A stretch of DNA of 64,000 bases from contig NZ_WQDA01000007.1 in assembly GCF_013032855.1 (NCBI RefSeq), forward strand, positions 39,188-103,187, given 5' to 3'. The notes below the pieces were generated by a model. It had not been told where the DNA came from and did no database searches. It saw only the letters and a program-made list of their open reading frames with translations. The position numbers and the translations under genes were made by a program. The stretch is from Ruegeria arenilitoris (lineage in GTDB: Bacteria; Pseudomonadota; Alphaproteobacteria; Rhodobacterales; Rhodobacteraceae). Numbering within the stretch: position 1 is the stretch's first letter; each line of letters opens with the position of its first letter. Positions 49,667 through 58,308 of the stretch are shown in pieces.

Positions 49667-50217
49667 ATCAGCACCAGGATGTAGCGGGCGCCGCGGGACG
49701 CCTCGGTTTCAAAACGGGTCGCGCCTGACAGATGATAACGCAGGCAATCACCCCCGTTCAGCGCATGGGACGTTCCATCAACGGTCAGGGTCAGTGCGCC
49801 ATCCAGCACGATCAAGTGATGTTCCTGCCCGGGACGAGGCGGTGCGTCATAGGTGATCGTTGTGCCGGGTGGGAGGTGACATTCCAGAACCTCGCCCGTC
49901 AGGCCCGCCGAGGGGGGCGACACCGACCGGCGCGTGAACCCGGTTTCGGGGTCGCGCCATTCGATCTGCCGTTCGTAAGGAACCTTGGGGTCGAAGCTGT
50001 CCTCGACCATCATCAACAGGCGCGACATAGGCAGCCCGTAGGCTGCGCATAATCGGCCAAGATTCTCGGCCGTCGGGCTGACCTCGGCCTTCTCCATGCG
50101 CGACAGGGTGGCCCGGCTGACCCCGCTGGCCTGCGCGAGTTGTTCAAGCGACCAGCCCCGGCTGCGGCGCAGGTCGCTCAGATGGCGCGCGAGGCGGCTG
50201 GACAGGTTGTCTAGCAT
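49663..50217 (-). CDS. XRE-family regulator with cupin domain
   Basis: 184 residues. HTH at about 15-70 (R-G-W-S-L-E-Q-L-A-Q-A-S-G-V-S-R-A-T-L-S-R-M-E). The C-terminal cupin (about 105-180) has P-P-G-T-T-I-T-Y-D and H-H-L-I-V-L-D-G. Such proteins sense a small ligand and control adjacent genes. A perfect 10-bp inverted repeat spans its own start codon (50215-50255), suggesting autorepression. Confidence 0.92.
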   Translation of the reverse strand: MLDNLSSRLARHLSDLRRSRGWSLEQLAQASGVSRATLSRMEKAEVSPTAENLGRLCAAYGLPMSRLLMMVEDSFDPKVPYERQIEWRDPETGFTRRSVSPPSAGLTGEVLECHLPPGTTITYDAPPRPGQEHHLIVLDGALTLTVDGTSHALNGGDCLRYHLSGATRFETEASRGARYILVLI

Positions 50218-50255
50218 TTCTCATATCCGAGAATCAGTTTCGATAATGAGAAATG
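50215..50255. promoter_or_regulatory. Inverted repeat over the XRE-cupin start
   Basis: CATTTCTCAT (50215-50224) pairs perfectly with ATGAGAAATG (50246-50255); the spacer is 21 nt. The first arm includes the start codon of the minus-strand regulator, so a protein bound here would block its own promoter. Confidence 0.6.
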
Positions 50256-50272
50256 TAGCAGAAATAAATCAA

Positions 50273-50302
50273 ATAAAAAGGGGCGCCTGTGCTGCGCCCC
50301 TT
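50273..50302 (-). terminator. Intrinsic terminator of the iron-binding protein gene
   Basis: Read on the minus strand, AAGGGGCGC (302-294 side) pairs with GCGCCCCTT around a 7-nt loop (50287-50293) and is followed by TTTTTATTT. It lies 24 bp after the stop at 50326. Confidence 0.88.
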
Positions 50303-50325
50303 CAACTGCTCGATATGATGGCGGC

Positions 50326-51339
50326 TTACTTCCAGCCAACCTCGTTGAAGATCTTCTGGGCCTCGGGGATGTTCTTGGCGACTTCAGACAGGTTCACTTC
50401 ATCGGCCTTGAATTCACCCAGAGCGGCCACGTTCTCGGCCAGCTCAACACCTTGGACGGCGGGGAATTCATCGTTGCCGTTCGAGAAGTAGACCTGTGCC
50501 TGATCGCTGGCGAGGTATTCCAGGAACTTGACCGCATTGTCCTTGTTCGGGGCATGGGCCGCGACGCCCGCACCCGACAGGTTCATGTGTGCGCCTTCGG
50601 CATCCTGCGCGGGGAATTGAATTCCGATCATGTCGACGCTGTCCGACAGGCCCTTGACGTCTTTGCGCAGGGCACGTGCAAAGTAGTACGAGTTCGACAC
50701 GGCGATTTCGCATTCACCGGACACGATTCCACGCAGCTGATCGGTGTCGCCGCCCTGAGGTTCACGCGCCATGTTGGCCACGACGCCCTCGGCCCATTCT
50801 TTGGCCTTTTCGGCACCATGATGGGTGATGATCGAGGCCAGCAGGGTCTGGTTGTAGGTGTTGCTGGACGACCGGATGCAAACCAGCCCTTTGTATTCAG
50901 GGTCGGCCAGATCCAGGTAGGTGGCCGGCGGGTTGGTCACGTCATTCTTGTCGTAGAAAATGATGCGCGCGCGCTGCGAGAAGCCGAACCACTGGTTGTC
51001 TTCGTCCTGCAGGTTGGCGGGGATGCGCTCTTCCAGAACGTCGCTGTCGACCGCCTGCAGCAGGCCGGCGTTTTTGGCCCGCGCCAGGCGCGAGGTGTCC
51101 ACGGTCAGCAGGATGTCGGCGGGCGAGTTCGCGCCTTCGGCTTCCATCCGCGCGATCAGCTCGTCGGCCTTGCCTTCGATGCGGTTGATCTTGATGCCAG
51201 TGGCTTCTTCGAAATCGGTGTAGAGACGCTCGTCGGTGTCGTAGTGGCGCGAGGAGTACAGGTTCAGCTCGCCTTCAGCGGCGGCCGATCCGGCGATCAG
51301 GGCCGACAGTGCGGCGGCGATAAAGCTCGTGGTTTTCAT
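50326..51339 (-). CDS. Fe(3+) ABC transporter substrate-binding protein (FbpA/FutA-like)
   Basis: 337 residues from ATG 51339. The signal peptide ends G-S-A-A-A-E-G. The mature start E-L-N-L-Y-S-S-R-H-Y-D-T-D is typical of ferric-binding proteins. S-N-S-Y-Y-F-A-R supplies the adjacent Tyr pair that holds iron. It captures ferric iron in the periplasm. No permease or ATPase is adjacent, so those parts must be elsewhere. I saw no clear iron-regulator box upstream. Confidence 0.92.
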   Translation of the reverse strand: MKTTSFIAAALSALIAGSAAAEGELNLYSSRHYDTDERLYTDFEEATGIKINRIEGKADELIARMEAEGANSPADILLTVDTSRLARAKNAGLLQAVDSDVLEERIPANLQDEDNQWFGFSQRARIIFYDKNDVTNPPATYLDLADPEYKGLVCIRSSSNTYNQTLLASIITHHGAEKAKEWAEGVVANMAREPQGGDTDQLRGIVSGECEIAVSNSYYFARALRKDVKGLSDSVDMIGIQFPAQDAEGAHMNLSGAGVAAHAPNKDNAVKFLEYLASDQAQVYFSNGNDEFPAVQGVELAENVAALGEFKADEVNLSEVAKNIPEAQKIFNEVGWK

Positions 51340-51490
51340 CTGTGGATGTCCCGGTTGTCGAATCTCATGAGCGGGGTATTTCCCGACTGATTTGCTCAAT
51401 TAAACGATTCCGGGCGGGATGCAAGAAAATCCGACAAAATTACTTGGTCTAATTTGCCGCAGCGGTTTTGGGTGCGCCGGCCAGGGTTGG

Positions 51491-52654
51491 CTAGCGCGGG
51501 CGTTGAATTGTCTCGACCGACAAAATGGTCGGCAGATGCCTGGCGATCTCGGTCCAGGTTTCGCCTTCGTCGGCGCTTGCAAACACCGAGCCGCTGTTGG
51601 TTCCGAAAAAAACACCCGCAGGGTTGCAACAATCTCCTGCCATCGCCTGGCGCAGAACCGTGAAAAAGCAGCTGGTCTGCGGCAGCCCTTCGCGACAAGC
51701 GGTCCAGCTTTGGCCACCATCGGTCGATTTCCAGACCGCCGCCGCCGCATTCGGCGGATACCGTCCGATGCTGTCTCCATTCAGGGGAATGGTCCAGATC
51801 GTATCGGGATCGTGGGGATGGACGTGGATTGGGAATCCAAAGGTCGACGGCAACCCGCCGGAGATATCGTCCCAGCTGCGCCCGCCATCGGACGAACGCC
51901 AGACGCCATGATGGTTCTGTTGATACAGCAGCCCTTTGGTGCCGGGCGCCCGGACCATGTTGTGTACGCAATGACCGATTTGACCGTCCCGCGGCGCGGC
52001 CGGATGGTCGTGCTGCCCGCAACTCTCGGCGTTCGACAGCCGGTTGCGCCGCTCCCACGTAGTGCCGCCGTCTTCCGAGGCGAATACTCCGGCCGCCGAT
52101 ATGCCCACCCACAGCTTTTGCGCATCGTCTGGATCGGAAACGATCGTGTGAAGCACCAAGCCTGCGGCCCCCGGTGACCAGTCTTCGGCTGAGGGGTGAT
52201 CGGTCAGGCCATTGACCGTTTCCCAGGTCTGCCCAGCATCCGAACTGACCAACAACCGCGCCGGTTTTGCTCCCGCGTACAAGGCGCCGCCTGAATAATG
52301 CAGCGACCAGATCTGCGAGAATTCATCGCCGAAAGGTGCTGCTTCCCCGGTCCATCCGATTAACTCGGCAAAGTCGGGATCGTTCGCGGCCCACTCGTCT
52401 TGCTGCCCTTGGGTGAGCTTGGTGACCGCCCAGCTCTCACCCCCATCCTCGGAGCGCCAGACGCCGGCTCCGTGCCAGTCGCCGCCACCGCCGGCCCAGA
52501 GTGTACCGGTTTCGTCATATCCGACGACGTGGTTGATGGGCCAGCCGCCGCAATGCGGACCCGTAACGCGCCAAGATGCGCGATCCGGGTCTCCGATGAT
52601 CACGAAGGCACCCTTGGTGGTGCCCACCAGTATGTCGATGCAAGAGTGTTTCAT
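51491..52654 (-). CDS. Asp-box (BNR) beta-propeller protein
   Basis: 387 residues from ATG 52654. Six Asp-box repeats are visible: SEDGGESW, SSDAGQTW, SEDGGTTW, SSDGGRSW, STDGGQSW and SADEGETW, spaced as blades of a propeller like sialidases and sortilin-type domains. No signal peptide or membrane segment is present, so it seems cytoplasmic. Sialidase catalytic residues are not recognisable. It is annotated in other genomes as exo-alpha-sialidase or glycosyl hydrolase, which I regard as unproven. Confidence 0.85.
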   Translation of the reverse strand: MKHSCIDILVGTTKGAFVIIGDPDRASWRVTGPHCGGWPINHVVGYDETGTLWAGGGGDWHGAGVWRSEDGGESWAVTKLTQGQQDEWAANDPDFAELIGWTGEAAPFGDEFSQIWSLHYSGGALYAGAKPARLLVSSDAGQTWETVNGLTDHPSAEDWSPGAAGLVLHTIVSDPDDAQKLWVGISAAGVFASEDGGTTWERRNRLSNAESCGQHDHPAAPRDGQIGHCVHNMVRAPGTKGLLYQQNHHGVWRSSDGGRSWDDISGGLPSTFGFPIHVHPHDPDTIWTIPLNGDSIGRYPPNAAAAVWKSTDGGQSWTACREGLPQTSCFFTVLRQAMAGDCCNPAGVFFGTNSGSVFASADEGETWTEIARHLPTILSVETIQRPR

Positions 52655-52718
52655 CCGTTTCGCGCTCCCGGCTGTTTTCAACAGCCTAACACGAACGGTC
52701 AGTCTCGGCGCGCGGCAC

Positions 52719-52745
52719 AAAAAAACCGCGCCCGGAGGCGCGGTT
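52719..52745 (-). terminator. Intrinsic terminator of rpmJ
   Basis: On the minus strand AACCGCGCC pairs with GGCGCGGTT (52737-52745 with 52724-52732) around a 4-nt loop, followed by seven T. It lies 25 bp past the rpmJ stop. Confidence 0.93.
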
Positions 52746-52769
52746 CTTTGAAACAGCGATTTGCCGTAC

Positions 52770-52895
52770 TCAGCCCTGACGAGCTTTGAACTTGCGCTGC
52801 GTCTTGTTGATCACATAGACGCGGCCTTTGCGACGCACAACCCGGCAGTCGCGGTGCCGGTTCTTGAGCGAGCGGAGCGAGTTCTTGACCTTCAT
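52770..52895 (-). CDS. rpmJ: 50S ribosomal protein L36
   Basis: 41 residues, [20 protein letters not shown] then [10 protein letters not shown]. This is the zinc-free (YkgO-type) L36 with only one Cys, the standard form in alphaproteobacteria. GAGAGA precedes the start and an intrinsic terminator follows, so it is a single-gene unit. Confidence 0.97.
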   Translation of the reverse strand: MKVKNSLRSLKNRHRDCRVVRRKGRVYVINKTQRKFKARQG

Positions 52896-52988
52896 GGTCT
52901 CTCTCCAATTCTGCGGCGCCTTCATCAAGGACGTGGCCAGCGCCTGGGTTAGCGGGTGCCCCGGGTCAGACCCGAAACAGTGAAACGA

Positions 52989-53063
52989 TGGTGGGCGGTA
53001 CAAGGATCGAACTTGTGACCCCTTCGATGTCAACGAAGTGCTCTACCGCTGAGCTAACCGCCC
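52989..53063 (-). tRNA. tRNA-Val (anticodon GAC)
   Basis: A 75-nt cloverleaf on the minus strand: acceptor GGGCGGT/ACCGCCC, D arm AGCTCAGCGGTAGAGC, anticodon stem CTTCG/CGAAG with the loop TTGACAT, T arm with GTTCGATCC, and encoded CCA. Confidence 0.97.
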
Positions 53064-53211
53064 ACTTTCCCTTTGCGTATCCTGCCCCATAACGAAACGG
53101 GGCGCGGATCTCCGCGCCGGTGGAGGGGTCTATAAAAGGAGTCGCGAAGGGGTTCAAGGGGTTTGGTCCAACAATTTTCCGGTCTATGTTATCGGCAAAG
53201 AAGGAGAGGCC

Positions 53212-54072
53212 ATGCACAGCGCCGCATACGCTTTGGAAATGCCCGCAGAACGCACGTCGTGCGTTGTTTTTTCTTCGCCACATAGCGGTCGGAACTATGT
53301 GCCGGGCTTTCTGGATCGTTCGGTTCTGAACCGCAATGTGATTCGCTCTTCCGAAGATGCCTTTGTCGACCAACTGTTCGCTTCGGCCTCGATCCATGGC
53401 GCACCGTTGATTGCGGCACAGATGCCGCGCGCGTTCCTTGACCTCAACCGCAGCGCCGAGGAACTGGATCCTGCGTTGATTCTGGGCGCGCGCCGCCAGG
53501 GACACAACCCGCGCGTGGTGTCGGGGTTGGGCGTGATCCCCCGTGTCGTGTCCAACGGTCGCGCAATCTACAGCGGCAAGCTTACGATGGACGAAGCGCG
53601 CCTGCGCATCGACACCTATTGGCGCCCCTATCACGCCCGCCTGAAGTCTCTTTTGGCCGAATCGATCGACATGTTCGGACAGGCCATCTTGATCGACTGC
53701 CACTCGATGCCGCACGAGGCTGTTGCCATGGCCGGGAACCCCAAGGGGCGCCGTCCCGAGATCGTACTGGGGGATCGGTTTGGTGCCTCGGCATCGGGCG
53801 TTATTGTTGATCAGATCGAAGCGGCCTTTTCGTCCGCCGGTCTGACCGTGGCCCGCAACACGCCCTTTGCAGGGGCGTACGTGACCCAAACCTACGGGCG
53901 TCCCGCCCGTCATCAGCATGCGATTCAGATCGAGATCGACCGGGCGCTCTACATGAATGAGAACACGATCGAGCCCAACGCCAATTTCCTGGCGTTCAGG
54001 GATATTCTGGAAGAAGTCATCGCGGATATCGCCCGAATTGGTTCTCAGCCGGCACGGTTGGCCGCCGAATAA
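53212..54072 (+). CDS. N-formylglutamate amidohydrolase-family protein
   Basis: 286 residues with GAAGGAG before the ATG. Family motifs are F-S-S-P-H-S-G-R-N-Y (about 21-30), D-L-N-R-S-A-E-E-L-D, D-C-H-S-M-P-H and the C-terminal Q-I-E-I-D-R-A-L-Y-M-N. The His and Asp residues probably bind the metal. True N-formylglutamate deformylase acts in histidine degradation, but no hut genes are present, so the substrate is inferred only from family. Confidence 0.87.
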   Translation: MHSAAYALEMPAERTSCVVFSSPHSGRNYVPGFLDRSVLNRNVIRSSEDAFVDQLFASASIHGAPLIAAQMPRAFLDLNRSAEELDPALILGARRQGHNPRVVSGLGVIPRVVSNGRAIYSGKLTMDEARLRIDTYWRPYHARLKSLLAESIDMFGQAILIDCHSMPHEAVAMAGNPKGRRPEIVLGDRFGASASGVIVDQIEAAFSSAGLTVARNTPFAGAYVTQTYGRPARHQHAIQIEIDRALYMNENTIEPNANFLAFRDILEEVIADIARIGSQPARLAAE

Positions 54073-54078
54073 GAAGAG

Positions 54079-55332
54079 CTACCGCAGCGCTCGGCCCTTC
54101 ACGATTGCATCAGTTCCATATTTTCGCCGGATCTCGTCGGTCGCACGCTCTGCTTTCGAGCGTTGCGTGGCCCCAGGGTCCAGCAGGTCGCCGGATATGT
54201 CGGCCTGATCTTCGGCGCACAGGTCTGACAATCCGCAGCCCAGCAGACGATAGGGGCCTTGATCGCCGACCTGATCGAACAGCCCGCGGGCGGTGCGGTA
54301 GATGCGGTCGGCCATCTGTGTCGGATCCCGCAATGAGACCCGGCGGGTCAGCAGTTTGTGGTTGGCCTTCTTGAGCTTCAGCGTCACGACCCGCCCGGCC
54401 AGCCCCTTGGCCTTCGCACGGTCGGCCACCTTTTCGGCCATGCGCCAAAGGTGGCCGTCCAGAATGTCGGGGTTGGCGGTGTCCTCGAAAAACGTTGTTT
54501 CATTGCTGATCGACTTCATCGGCTCGTGGGCCGAAACGCGCCGCTTGTCCTGCCCTCTGGCCAGGTGCCACAGCCGATAGCCCATCGAACCGAAGCGCGC
54601 CGTGAGGGCCTCTTGATCCCATCGCAGCAAGTCCGAGAATGTGCGAATGCCGGCCCGTTCCAGTGACTCCTGCGCAGCCGGTCCGATGCCCCAGATCAAC
54701 CGCACCGGCTTGTCGTTCAAAAACTCGGCGGTTTCCGCCATGCCGATCACGGAAAACCCGCGCGGTTTGTCCAGATCGGACGCCACCTTGGCCAGAAACT
54801 TGTTGTGTGAAAGCCCGATCGAGCCGGTCAGGCCCAATTCGTCTTTCATCCGTTTGACCAGTCGTGCCAGCATCACCGCGGGCGGCGCACCATGCAGCCG
54901 CTGGGTGCCTGACAGGTCCATGAACGCCTCGTCCAGTGACAGGGGTTCGATATCCGGTGTCAGTTCGTCCATCATCGCGCGGATCTGTCGTGAGACCTCG
55001 ACATAGACGGACATGCGCGGTTTGATTACCACTGCATCGGGGCATAGTTTCAGCGCTTGAAACATTGGCATGGCCGAGCGCACGCCGCGAATACGCGCCA
55101 CATAGCAGGCCGTTGAAACCACGCCACGCCGTCCCCCACCGATGATCACCGGCTTGTCCGCCAGTTCGGGGTTGTCGCGCTTTTCGACCGAGGCATAGAA
55201 CGCATCGCAATCCATATGGGCGATGGTCAGATCGAACAGCTCTGGATGCCGCAACACCCGCGGGCTGCCGCAGGAGGGGCAGCGCCGTTCGTCGTGAAGA
55301 CTGGCAAGGCAATCGCGACAGAGAGCGGGCAT
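54079..55332 (-). CDS. dinB: DNA polymerase IV (DinB) with N-terminal zinc ribbon
   Basis: 417 residues from the second of two adjacent ATGs (55332), which has AAAGGA at good spacing. An N-terminal C-x2-C...C-x2-C ribbon (C-R-D-C, C-P-S-C) precedes the polymerase domain. That has M-D-C-D-A-F-Y-A-S-V-E and S-L-D-E-A-F with the catalytic acidic residues, then the helix-hairpin-helix L-I-W-G-I-G-P-A and the little-finger domain. It is an error-prone translesion polymerase. The ribbon is an extra module compared with E. coli DinB. Confidence 0.93.
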   Translation of the reverse strand: MPALCRDCLASLHDERRCPSCGSPRVLRHPELFDLTIAHMDCDAFYASVEKRDNPELADKPVIIGGGRRGVVSTACYVARIRGVRSAMPMFQALKLCPDAVVIKPRMSVYVEVSRQIRAMMDELTPDIEPLSLDEAFMDLSGTQRLHGAPPAVMLARLVKRMKDELGLTGSIGLSHNKFLAKVASDLDKPRGFSVIGMAETAEFLNDKPVRLIWGIGPAAQESLERAGIRTFSDLLRWDQEALTARFGSMGYRLWHLARGQDKRRVSAHEPMKSISNETTFFEDTANPDILDGHLWRMAEKVADRAKAKGLAGRVVTLKLKKANHKLLTRRVSLRDPTQMADRIYRTARGLFDQVGDQGPYRLLGCGLSDLCAEDQADISGDLLDPGATQRSKAERATDEIRRKYGTDAIVKGRALR

Positions 55333-55445
55333 CATTTCCTTTCCACGGGCACCGTGAATGAGCAGTCTGGCCGAGGTGCCAAAAGTACAACACCGCACGC
55401 TGCAGCGCAAAGCGATTGAACGAAAAGGTGGGGCCGACAAGAAGA

Positions 55446-55499
55446 CCCCCCGCAGTTTCGCGGGGGGAGGTAGCGGGCCTCAGGAAGACGCGGCCCGTT
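55446..55499 (-). terminator. Two GC-rich hairpins between dinB and pyrF
   Basis: CCCCCCGC (55446-55453) pairs with GCGGGGGG (55460-55467), and AGCGGGCC (55472-55479) pairs with GGCCCGTT (55492-55499, one G-U). On the minus strand the first is followed by TCTTCTT. They may end the pyrF transcript, about 200 bp past its stop, or belong to a small RNA. Confidence 0.5.
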
Positions 55500-55705
55500 G
55501 GGGAGTGTCTCTTGATCAGAATCGCCCAAAAATGTCGATTTCGATAGGCCTACGAAGCAGGTCCCAAAACTCGTGTTTTTCATGTGTGTTTTGGGGCACA
55601 GAGGCAATTTGGCGCGGCCGCGGCCAAAAGTGACGCAAGGTCAACCGCTTGCGGGCCAAATCGTGCTTCTGGAATGGTGATTTGACGCGACTTGCCCTCG
55701 AAATG

Positions 55706-56422
55706 CTACACCGAACGCAACTCGGCCAGTACGGCGTCGGCTGCAGCTTTGGGGTCGGCGGCCTGATAAATCGGCCGCCCGACCACGATGTGATCGGCCC
55801 CCTCATTGATTGCGGCGGCGGGTGTCGCGACGCGTTTCTGATCGCCAAGGTCCGATCCGGACGGCCGCACGCCAGGGGTGACGATCAGTCGGCCTTCGGC
55901 CTGGGGCAGGGCGCGGATCAGGGCCGCCTCTTGCGGACTGGCGATCACGCCGTCGGCGCCGGCCTCGAATGCGCGGACCGCGCGTTCCAGAACCATATGC
56001 TGCATGTCGCCGGACTTCATCAAACCTGCATCCAGATCGTCACGGTTCAGCGAGGTCAGGATGGTCACCGCCAGGATCTTCAGGTCCTTGCCTGCTGCGC
56101 CTTCTTTGGCGGCACGCACCACGTGGGGGTCGCCATGCACGGTGAGGAAATCCAGATCGAATTGCGCCAGCCCCCGCACGGCATTCTCGACCGTGTTGCC
56201 GATGTCGAACAGCTTCATGTCCAGAAAGATGCGCTTGCCGTACTCCTGCTTCAACTCGTTTGCCAAGGCCAACCCGCCACCGGTCAGCATGCCCAGACCG
56301 ATCTTGTAGAACGATACCGCGTCGCCCAGCGTCTCGGCCATTTTCAGCCCTTCCAGCGCGTTGGGTACGTCGAGGGCGACGATCAGGCGGTCATCTGCGG
56401 TTTGGGGCAGGGCTTTGGGCAT
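55706..56422 (-). CDS. pyrF: Orotidine 5'-phosphate decarboxylase
   Basis: 238 residues. Substrate strand L-I-V-A-L-D-V-P, catalytic D68-x-K70-x-x-D73 in F-L-D-M-K-L-F-D-I, and the phosphate-binding end V-V-G-R-P-I-Y. It converts OMP to UMP in pyrimidine synthesis. Length and motifs are standard. It stands as a single minus-strand gene. Confidence 0.97.
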   Translation of the reverse strand: MPKALPQTADDRLIVALDVPNALEGLKMAETLGDAVSFYKIGLGMLTGGGLALANELKQEYGKRIFLDMKLFDIGNTVENAVRGLAQFDLDFLTVHGDPHVVRAAKEGAAGKDLKILAVTILTSLNRDDLDAGLMKSGDMQHMVLERAVRAFEAGADGVIASPQEAALIRALPQAEGRLIVTPGVRPSGSDLGDQKRVATPAAAINEGADHIVVGRPIYQAADPKAAADAVLAELRSV

Positions 56423-56509
56423 TGTTTCGACCTTTCAGGCTTGACGGGATCGGCGCTTCTGTAGAGCGTGTGGCGCAATCAGACAAGAAAAGACGCAGGG
56501 TAGTACAGG

Positions 56510-57766
56510 ATGATACGGTTGGGTGTGATGGCTTCGGCAACTGTTTTGGCCGGGGCGGGCGCTGTCTGGGCCAGCGAAACGGATTGCGGAGAGGCCCGAC
56601 TGGTCTGGGCGGACGTCAAGGACAGCGGGTCGGCGGCGGCCATCCAAAGCTTTGCCGAGGTCTATGCGGAGTGCCCGATCTACTCGCAACTTGCACGCGA
56701 GCAACTGGCCCAGTTCAACGAAGGCGCACCTGAACCGGAGGAGGTCAGCGCCCCCAAAGAAGAGACACGACGCCTGCTTGTCACCGACCTGCGACCCCGG
56801 CCGGAACCAGACCCCGACGATCCGCCATACGAGCCCGACTATTCGGATGGAGAATATGAGTGCCTGATGGCCGCTGCCGCTCCGGGCCAGTCGCCTTATT
56901 TCGACGGGGTGGAATGGGCAGACATGGACGCCGAGAATGCGATGGCGATCTGTGCCGATCTGCTGCTGAAAGACCAGAATGTCGATGCCGAGGTCGTCGC
57001 CGCGTTCGGCCGGGCGCTGATGAAAGGCGGCAAGCTGGAAATGGCGCTCGAATTTTCGGAGCTGGCGGCAATGGAAGGCAGCGGGCTGGCGATGAACACG
57101 CTCGCTTCGCTCTATAACGAGGGTGAGATCGTTCCCGAAAACGATGAAACGGCGTTCGGGTGGTACATGGCGGCTGCCGATGCCGGCCTGTCCATGGGGA
57201 TGCACAACGTGGCATACGGCTATGAACACGGCGATGGTGTAGCGCCCGATATCGACAAGGCGCTCGAGTATTATGAACGGGCTGCGTTCTTTGGGTATGA
57301 TCCTTCTATGGTCCGCCTGGGCATTTTCCATCGCGACGGTACGCATGTCACACAGGATATGGACCGCGCGGTCGACTATCTGGAGCGGGCCGCCGATCAC
57401 GGAAACGTCGATGCCGCGGTGCATCTGGGCTTGATCTACGAAACCGGCCAGAACGGATATCCCAAGGATATCGAAAAGGCGCTGGAGTATTATTTCCAGG
57501 CCGCCGAAGAAGATGACGTCGTGGCGCTGCATAATCTGGGGTCGCTGACCTATCACGGGCGGGACGGCGTGCCCCAGGACACGCAGGCGGCTTTTGTGCT
57601 CTGGGGCAGGGCGGCCGAGCTTGGCCATATGGCCTCGCAGCGCAAGTTTGGCCGTTTGCTGCACGAGGCGGGCGAGATCGAAGGCGCGTTGAAATATTAC
57701 CGTCTTGCGGCCGAGCAGGGCGACGACGTTGCAAAAAAGCTGATCCGGGAAATCGAGGGCGATTGA
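56510..57766 (+). CDS. Exported Sel1-repeat protein
   Basis: 418 residues. Signal peptide of about 22 residues (A-V-W-A-S-E), an acidic region, then about six Sel1/TPR-like helical repeats from about residue 180 to the end (A-L-E-Y-Y-E-R-A-A, A-V-D-Y-L-E-R-A-A-D-H-G, A-L-E-Y-Y-F-Q-A-A, A-L-K-Y-Y-R-L-A-A-E-Q-G). Such proteins scaffold interactions in the periplasm or envelope. No partner can be named. It is divergent from pyrF. Confidence 0.9.
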   Translation: MIRLGVMASATVLAGAGAVWASETDCGEARLVWADVKDSGSAAAIQSFAEVYAECPIYSQLAREQLAQFNEGAPEPEEVSAPKEETRRLLVTDLRPRPEPDPDDPPYEPDYSDGEYECLMAAAAPGQSPYFDGVEWADMDAENAMAICADLLLKDQNVDAEVVAAFGRALMKGGKLEMALEFSELAAMEGSGLAMNTLASLYNEGEIVPENDETAFGWYMAAADAGLSMGMHNVAYGYEHGDGVAPDIDKALEYYERAAFFGYDPSMVRLGIFHRDGTHVTQDMDRAVDYLERAADHGNVDAAVHLGLIYETGQNGYPKDIEKALEYYFQAAEEDDVVALHNLGSLTYHGRDGVPQDTQAAFVLWGRAAELGHMASQRKFGRLLHEAGEIEGALKYYRLAAEQGDDVAKKLIREIEGD

Positions 57767-57866
57767 CCCCCACGGCTGGCAGGGGAGGCCCTGGTTTCCC
57801 CGCTTTGGCCCAACTGTGCTATGGTGCCGCCATTCAGGACCAAAAATTGCACCAAAGGGACAGACC

Positions 57867-58181
57867 ATGAAGCACCTATTTCCGCTGGCCGCCGTGGCCG
57901 CGCTCGCCGCTTGTGAGGAGGCCCCTCCACAACCCGAGACGGGCGCTGCCCCGCCGCCCACCAACGACGATTTGTACCTGGTCGGCGGCTATCGGTCCGA
58001 GGATGACTGGTGCCAGTTGACCGGCGAAACCGCCTTTACCGTCAATTTCCTGGACCACACGGCCGACCTTGTCTCGTGCCCCACCGGCAGCGCCGCCGCG
58101 CAGTCGCTGGGCGAAATGCAGAATGCTCAGCAGGTGGCCGAAACCGGCGGCTATACCGTCTATACGATTCCCCGGGGCTGA
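57867..58181 (+). CDS. Small lipoprotein of unknown function
   Basis: 104 residues from ATG 57867 (AAAGGGA upstream). The signal ends in the lipobox L-A-A-C with Cys16 as the acylated residue. A Pro-rich linker is followed by a folded part with D-D-W-C-Q-L-T-G and L-V-S-C-P-T-G, whose two Cys could form a disulfide. No family is recognised. Confidence 0.82.
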   Translation: MKHLFPLAAVAALAACEEAPPQPETGAAPPPTNDDLYLVGGYRSEDDWCQLTGETAFTVNFLDHTADLVSCPTGSAAAQSLGEMQNAQQVAETGGYTVYTIPRG

Positions 58182-58204
58182 GCGTTTTTTTCACCCGCTA
58201 CCCT

Positions 58205-58232
58205 CTTGAAGCAGCGGGAACATTTCCCAAAT
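58205..58232 (+). promoter_or_regulatory. Heat-shock (RpoH-type) promoter of clpB
   Basis: CTTGAAG (58205-58211) and TCCCAAAT (58225-58232) with 13 bp between match the sigma-32 consensus CTTGAAA...CCCATNT closely. It lies 77 bp upstream of clpB, a classic heat-shock gene. Confidence 0.75.
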
Positions 58233-58308
58233 TGATCCATGAGGCCCGGACCATTGCGTGCTGCCAAGCAGGCGCAAATTTAACGGGCGCTTGGAAAAGG
58301 AGAATGCC

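Noticed and set aside
51340..51490. Iron-regulator box upstream of the ferric-binding protein
   Set aside because: I looked for Fur, Irr and RirA-type palindromes; nothing convincing was visible by eye.
56435..57964. 509-residue minus-strand open frame opposite the Sel1 protein
   Set aside because: Shadow of a repeat-rich gene; composition unlike a real protein and no ribosome site.
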